This document shows positions 58,355-64,000 of a stretch of DNA of 64,000 bases, piece by piece. This DNA comes from Puffinus mauretanicus (Eukaryota; Chordata; Aves; Procellariiformes; Procellariidae). The stretch is taken from contig JAJKFH010000227.1 of the NCBI GenBank assembly GCA_023333565.1, positions 1,736,001-1,800,000 of the forward strand, read 5' to 3'. The position numbers and the translations under genes were made by a program. Below the pieces are notes generated by a model. That model was not told the origin of the DNA. It did not search any database and saw only the letters and a program-made list of their open reading frames with translations. How positions within the stretch are numbered: the first letter of the stretch is position 1; each line of letters opens with the position of its first letter.

Positions 58355-59300
58355 GATTTATGTTACAGTTCCATTGCGGCCAGGAAAAAAATAAAAATAA
58401 AAATAAAAGACCCAAGGTGAAGAGGATGTGTCAGGAAGCAAGAAAAAAAAAAAAACACAAAACACCAAAAAATTAGCACCAAGCCACACGGAGGGGGTTG
58501 GAAAAATAAACCAGAGGCGAAAAAATACGGTGGAGCGGGGAGGAGAAGGAGGAGGGGGAGGAGGAGGAGGGGGAGGAGGAGGAGGAGGAGCGGGGGGGAA
58601 TCAAGTGCGGGGGGGGGAGGAGGAAAAATAAAAATTGAAATAGCAGCGAGCCCAGGGCGCCGGCGGAGGGGTGGCGGCTGTCACCAGCGGGGCCAGGGCA
58701 GGAGCCCGGCTGCCATGGCGTGACGCCTTCCCGGGGGTTTTCCTGCCGCTTGAGCCCCGAGCTGCGAATCGCAGACACACAAAAAGCCAGTGAGGAGGAG
58801 GAGGAGGAGGAGGAGGCGGCGGCAGTGGGACCCTCGGCGTGGGGGGGACGCACCCCCTAAGCTGAATGGTGCAGCGGGGTATCCCCCCCCCCCCCCCGCC
58901 CTGGAGATGGGTGCTGGCGGCGTGGGGTGGGTGACCCACGCGAGGCAGCGAGCCGGCGTCCGTCCGTCCGTCCAGCGCGTCCCGAGGAGAGCAGAAAGCC
59001 CAGCTCCCCCGGGCTGCGCCAAGGCGGGCGGGCGAGAGGCGGCAGACTTGCCCCTCGATCAATTTTCATGCAAGAATCATTATCGGTAAATTGGAAATCT
59101 GGCTACTTGACAGCAGATTTGTCTCCCCTAATGAAGGGGAGCGGGCAGGAGAGCGGCAGGCAGCTGCTCGCCCCGGCACCCTCCTCCCCGTCACGCCGCC
59201 CCGCTTCCCCCCGGGCTTCAACCTTCAGCCCCGGCGTTTTCGGGGAGGCGAGCCCCGGGGCACCCCGCCAGCCGGGGACGGGAGGGCAGGAGAAACCTCC
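58355..59300 (-). promoter_or_regulatory. GSE1: GSE1 5' leader and candidate promoter CpG island
   Basis: Upstream of the minus-strand ATG there is no AG dinucleotide in the transcript strand back to about 58678, so no splice acceptor can exist in the first 320 nt. The 5' UTR therefore extends at least that far or starts within it. It contains a CCT/TCC-rich pyrimidine tract (58538-58600). Beyond it lies GC- and CpG-rich DNA to about 59300, a plausible CpG-island promoter. The exact start is unknown. Confidence 0.45.
58538..58600. repeat. (GGA)n purine tract
   Basis: GGAGGAGGAGG-type tract on plus, pyrimidine-rich on the GSE1 strand. A second short (GAG)n tract lies at about 58794-58815. Confidence 0.9.
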
Positions 59301-59877
59301 TTCCCCCTCAAACCCCGCTCCTCCTCCTCGCCCACAGACAGAATAATTTTTATTTTGCTTTCTTTTTGGTCTTTTCCAGGATGCTGTTTTCAAACAGCTG
59401 CCAAGGGCGGGGGCATAAAATAAATATAGAAAATCAAGCCCCCCAGCCGCTTAAGGAGGAAAATCAGGAAATAAAACAATAAATAACCCAACTTTCCAGC
59501 CTGTCTGCTGCTTCACAAAAGGCGGGCGCAGGAAGGCTGCCTGCCCCAGCCCCTGCGCAGGGGGCTGGGGGCGAGCTCCCGCCGCCCCCCCCTGCACCCC
59601 CAAATCCCCCCTGCCCGGCCCCGCTCGCCCGGCGGGGGCTGTAATCAGCCGCCCGATAGGATCTCCCCCATTCCCTCTCCGCTGATGCATTAGCAGATCC
59701 GGGAAGACATGCTTGCAGGCAAATAGGGCTAATAAATGCTATTACGGGGAGAGCGAGGAAGGCTGGAGATCCTGGCTGCACCATAGTAACGAGGGCCCGG
59801 CTTAATTTGCTTTAAGCAAACGATCAGCCAAGGCGGGGTGGAAAAGGAGGGGGGGGAGCACTGCGCGCTCCAGGCAC

Positions 59878-60030
59878 GCATGGGCGCGCTTGCATGGGCG
59901 CGCTTGCATGGGAGCGCGTTTGCACGGGAGAGCTTGCATGGGAGCGCGTTTGCACGGGAGAGCTTGCATGGGAGCGCGTTTGCATGGCAGCGCGTTTGCA
60001 TGGGTGCACGCTTATGGGTGCGTGCACGTC
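59878..60030. repeat. TTGCATGGGAGCGCG-type tandem repeat
   Basis: Units of about 14-15 bp, paired into a 29-bp dimer (GCATGGGAGCGCGTTTGCAC then GGGAGAGCTT). Confidence 0.9.
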
Positions 60031-60374
60031 TGTGTGCGTGTGCGCTTCCCCCCCCCGCCCCCAGCTCCGGCCCTCTCTTCCCAAACCGCTTTAACACCAA
60101 AGTTCACGAAGGCGACGTGTGATATCTCGCCCCTGCAAGAGAAGCCACATCCTGTATGATAATGACCAGCCCTTCAAACGGCTTAAAGATACACACCATT
60201 TCCAGGCCCCCGCTGCCTGCCCCTGCCTGCCCCTGCCCGCTCCCGCTCGTGGGGCCGGGGGGGTCCCCGGGGGTTCCGGTACTCCCCCTGGCCCATCCAG
60301 CCCCACGGTGGGGAGTGGGGCCTGGTGCGTGGTGCAAGCGAGCAGGAGGGCCTTTGCAAAAGGTCTTCTGGCTG

Positions 60375-60580
60375 CAAATGCAGACATGTGCATGCTTATG
60401 CACACCTGCATGCATGCGTGCATGCACATGCACACACTCACATGGATGCATGCACTCGCATGCATGCACACGCGCAAGCATACACGCACGCATGCACTAG
60501 CAGACACACGCATGCGCACATGTATGTACACACACACGTGCGCACACACACACATGCACACACGCATGCATGCATGCACT
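60375..60580. repeat. ATGCATGCAC/CACACA alternating purine-pyrimidine tract
   Basis: About 200 bp dominated by alternating purine/pyrimidine steps (GCATGCATGC, ACACACACA). Such DNA is prone to left-handed Z-DNA. Confidence 0.9.
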
Positions 60581-61237
60581 CTTTCAGCCGAGCACCCCAG
60601 GAGCCCACTTGGCAAAGACGGAGCCGGTGAAAAACTGCACCCCCCTCCTGCCCCTGCCCCCCACGTTAAATATTGCTTTTCTAATTCCAGGTCAGGGGAT
60701 GATTATTATGTATTTTCTTCCTTCCTAACCTACATCTGTCAAGATCGGCGCTGGGAGTATTTCTGGCCTGTCCCCTGAGTCATCGCCTGCGTCCCGCTCC
60801 CTCCGAGGCAGCTCCCCTGCGCCGCCGCGCTCCCAGTGCAGGGTGCTGGGTGCTGGGTGCTGGTGCTCCATCGCCGCTTCCCAGCCAAACCACCCCCCCC
60901 AAGCCTCACCGGTGCGTTAGGAAATGTCACTTATGGGGTGACACGGCTCTGGATGCCCCAAACCCAATGCCCCCCCCATAGCATGGGTACAAAGAGGACC
61001 CCCCCACACGCTGGGCTGGAAAGTCTGCGAGGTCACCCAATTCCTCGGGTCCCCCGTCACCACCCCGCTCGCAGCCCCCACGCTTTTAGAAGGGTTGAAT
61101 TTGCTGGGCTCACGCAAGCACCGGGGGACCCTCCTCTGCTCCCCCCTCATGGCATGAGCCGTAAAAATTAATTTGCAAACATGTCATTACACAATAGCTG
61201 TACAGGCAATAAACCTGTAATTACAGGCGGCTGGGGG

Positions 61238-61318
61238 AGCGGGCAGGCAGGCAGGGAGGGGAGGGCAGGCAGGCAGGGAGGGCAGGCAGGGAGGGCAGGC
61301 AGGGAGGGCAGGCCTGCC
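61238..61318. repeat. GGCAGGCAGGGA tandem repeat
   Basis: Units of GGCAGGCAGGGA and shorter variants over about 80 bp. Confidence 0.9.
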
Positions 61319-62339
61319 CGCCAGCTCGGGCTTTGGGGTTTCGCCTCCCCCCTGCTCCCTTTGTTCATTATGCAAACGAGAATTGCTTCACTCCTGGAAG
61401 TTGGGCTACACTTCAAAGGGGTGTGCTGCCTGCGCTGCCTGCGCTGCCTGCACTCCCCACCCTGCCAAGAAAGCCCTAACCCTGCCAGCACCCAGCACCC
61501 CAAGCCGGGAGCCCCCGTTGCTTTGCTAGGATGGGGAAACCGAGGCACGGCGGCTGGGCAACCCCGTTGGGAAACCAGCCCAACCCTTTGCGACATCGGC
61601 CCAACCGAATTATCCGCCACCCTCCTCCTCCTCCTCCTCGGTTGTCCCCGCTCTGCGGGCGATTGCATGCACTCACCGGTGGCGAGCGTCGCCCTGCCTC
61701 AGTTTACCCACTTACCACCCCGCGGGAGACAGGACGCAGGGCACCGGCGTGAGACACCCGCCCGGCCACCCGGCAGCCGGCTCTGCCGCGCCTCGCCTCG
61801 CCCCTCGTTAGCGGGAGAGCTTGACGAGCCTGACCCACTTCCCCGAGCGCCGGGAGGATTAATTGGTTCCTTGCTCGCACGAAGCCGCCGGGAGCTGGGG
61901 CAGGTGCCAGGCGGGATTAGCAAAGCATGAGAGCGCAGCTCGCGGGGCCGGCCGGGCAAGCGCGTCGCCACCCTGCCCACGCCGCGCAAGCGAGCCGGGG
62001 CGATGGCGGATGGGCACGCGGTGCTCCCGGCTCGCTCGGCCCGCGGTACCCTCGCTACGGGGATGCCATGTGCCGGGGATGCCCGACCTCCTCAGGGATG
62101 CTCCACCTCCCCACGGGTGTCCCCAAGGAAAGGGATGCAGCCGTGCTGGGGACATCCAGGCTGCGGTCCCCAGCGGGGTGCCCACCCCCAAGCAGCCCAA
62201 CCTAGGGAAACTGAGGCACGGCCGGTCTCCGCCAGCCGGCACTGGGTTCCACCGCACTCCCCACCACCCAGCACCCCAAAAGTGTCCGCCGGCGGGGATG
62301 CACGAGCAAGAAGAGGAGCGAGCGGCCGCCTCTCGCCGT

Positions 62340-62720
62340 AAATAAGCGGCTCAGCGATGATTTCCTGCTCTTGTTGACCTTTGACTATGCAGAATAAAGA
62401 CATAAATCCATATTTTAAACCCATCTGAGCGCCAGCCAGGCCCACAAAGCCATTTACAGCTTGCGATTTGGACGGGGCAGTGAGCAGGAAAGCGATGGTT
62501 TCTCGAGGTGACATTCCCCAGGAGGGAAATGAAGTGTTTTATTTGCAGATATATAGGGCACGGTCGTTCCTCCGCTTCCCCTTCCCTCCGCCCTCGGCTC
62601 ATAAATAAAACATACGGCCGCGTAACCGGCTAATTACGGGAGGATGGCAAAACCCCGCGGTCGCTGGGAAAAGAAATCAGCTTTTTAATCAGCTCACTTT
62701 CCTCCCCATCTAACTTAAGG
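62340..62720. promoter_or_regulatory. AT-rich island, candidate conserved noncoding element
   Basis: Repeat-free, moderately AT-rich segment 3.3 kb upstream of the predicted GSE1 leader, with no coding frame. Regulatory role is inference. Confidence 0.3.
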
Positions 62721-63499
62721 AGAAACGGGCATTTTGGGTGCCGGGATGGATCCGAGACTCTCCGGCGGCTCGTAGGCTCCCGCTGGGGTTGTGCACCCCG
62801 ATCCCTCGAGGCGGGTTTGGGTCGGGATGGGGGGGCTCAAGCTGCTGCTTTTTTTTTTTTTTTCTCCCCTGGCTGGGAAAAGGATGTCTTTGAAAAGTCT
62901 AATTGTTCCTTACACATTAGATACATTAATGAGGTCTCTGATCAAGCGGCTGGCTCTCCGGCAAGGAGGCTTCAAGTAGCAATTTTCCATTTGTGTTTCA
63001 AATTTTAATGAATGTTCCTGTCTCCGGCTGCGATGCGCGGTGATAATCCGCACGGCTCGGGTCAGCGCCGGAGCAGGGGCTGCCGCGCGGGAGGGCTTGT
63101 ACAAGGGTTTGATTTCTTTGGGGAATAGTTCATACAAAAAATGGTAATGGCAGAAGACAGTCTTCCTTCCCCCTCGGCTGCCAGAGCCCGAGAGCTACAA
63201 ATCAGAGGGTTATTATTTCTTTCCGATGTCCCTAAAGTATCCTATATCTTTACCAGGAGAGTAAAGTTCAGCCCTGATAAGATTGCGGCGCTGGGTGAGA
63301 CACGCTTTTCCTTTCCTCCTACCTTTTTTTTTTTTTTTCTTCTCCCTCTCCCTCTCCCTCCATCCCTGCGGCGGCCGGAGGGGTGTCCCCAGGGCCACCA
63401 GCCAGCAGTCCCCAGCCCACCCCGGGGCCACTCGCGGGCAGGGCAGAGCCCGTCCCCCCCCCCATCCAAGGGCCGGATCCGGAACCCACCCCGCCAGGA

Positions 63500-63740
63500 C
63501 AAGATTTTTATAACCTTGTTTTGGCATGCCTGCCATTAACTTAATTTAACATCCATATTGCCGCTACTTAATTAAATAGATGAACTCATTTTACATTTGC
63601 AAGTCTTAATTCATCCTGAACAAAATTGGCCGTGTTTCGTTCTTTCTACGCTACTAGCTCCCCGGAACAAATGACTGCCTTTTGTAGTTAACTGCTAGTA
63701 CAGGTTAAAAGCTAATTAGCAGCCCGGGTTGGGTGTTAAC
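63500..63740. promoter_or_regulatory. AT-rich island, candidate conserved noncoding element
   Basis: Dense TTAATTTAA, CTTAATTAAATA and GCTAATTAGC words in a repeat-free 240-bp segment within GC-rich flanks. Confidence 0.35.
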
Positions 63741-63859
63741 TTCCTTATTTATCACCCGGCGCCACTCGATTAGCGAGGGGGCGCGGGCTGGCACTTCCTC
63801 GTCCATGCGTGGGCCCCGTTTCTGCAGGGGTGGTGCCCGTGCTCCTCGGGCAACGGTGC

Positions 63860-63975
63860 TGGATGCGTGCATGATGCATGGTGCTTGGCGCACGGTGCAT
63901 GGTGCTCGGCGCATGGTGCTCGGTGCATGGTGCTCAGAACATGAGGCATGGCGCTTGGTGCGTGGTGCACCCAGC
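63860..63975. repeat. GTGCATGGTGCTCGG-type tandem repeat
   Basis: Units of about 13-15 bp (GCATGGTGCTCGG, GCATGGCGCTTGG) near the right edge; about eight degenerate copies. Confidence 0.9.
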
Positions 63976-64000
63976 AGCACGGCAGGGCAAGCTTGGCAGC

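Larger units (their letters stand above)
59300..64000. other. Upstream flank of GSE1; no gene recognised
   Basis: About 4.7 kb without a supported coding exon on either strand. It alternates AT-rich, repeat-free islands (59330-59510, 62340-62720, 62860-63320, 63500-63740) with short tandem repeats (59878-60030, 60375-60580, 61238-61318, 63860-63975). Further upstream noncoding GSE1 exons could lie here or beyond the window. Confidence 0.5.

Overview
The window is vertebrate nuclear DNA, most likely from a bird. All four genes are split by introns with GT-AG junctions. Order and orientation match the human 16q24 block (in birds, expected on the chromosome 11 homologue): EMC8, C16orf74 and GINS2 on the plus strand, converging on GSE1 on the minus strand. 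The compact introns (GSE1 intron 1 is only 13.7 kb), the very high GC from about 12 kb onward and the dense tandem repeats fit a GC-rich avian microchromosome. Protein identities rest on recalled family sequences, not on a search. All splice sites were placed by reading frame and GT-AG fit.

Layout. 1-328: CpG-rich leader and probable shared promoter with COX4I1, which should lie just left of the window. 329-7908: EMC8, five coding exons, complete, 203 residues, with AT-rich introns. About 8.05-17.3 kb: intergenic DNA or upstream noncoding exons of C16orf74, with a compositional change near 10.5-12.5 kb. 17556-19212: C16orf74 (calcimembrin-like), two coding exons, 67 residues, with a 76-bp perfect palindrome in its intron. 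20145-20780: GGAT/GGGT tandem repeat, then a CTCF-like site and a six-CCAAT-box promoter. 21449-25304: GINS2, five coding exons, 185 residues, complete. 58354-28970 (minus): GSE1, sixteen coding exons predicted here, 1220 residues, complete including a tiny 37-nt first coding exon; its long 3' UTR runs down to about 26.5 kb. About 59.3-64 kb: upstream GSE1 flank with AT-rich islands and short tandem repeats.

The genes have unrelated jobs: ER membrane-protein insertion (EMC8), calcineurin docking at membranes (C16orf74), replicative helicase assembly (GINS2), and chromatin co-repression (GSE1). Their linkage is conserved synteny, not an operon.

The most unusual signals are non-genic. The octamer GGATGCTC/GAGCATCC occurs about 29 times by hand count, against roughly 2-3 expected, and four pairs form perfect inverted repeats (GATGCTC arms), including the 76-bp palindrome. 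GSE1 introns carry many minisatellites. One intron is about 84% a GGGGAT-type hexanucleotide repeat and another about 79% a 16-17 bp repeat. Several otherwise different arrays share a TGCA core.
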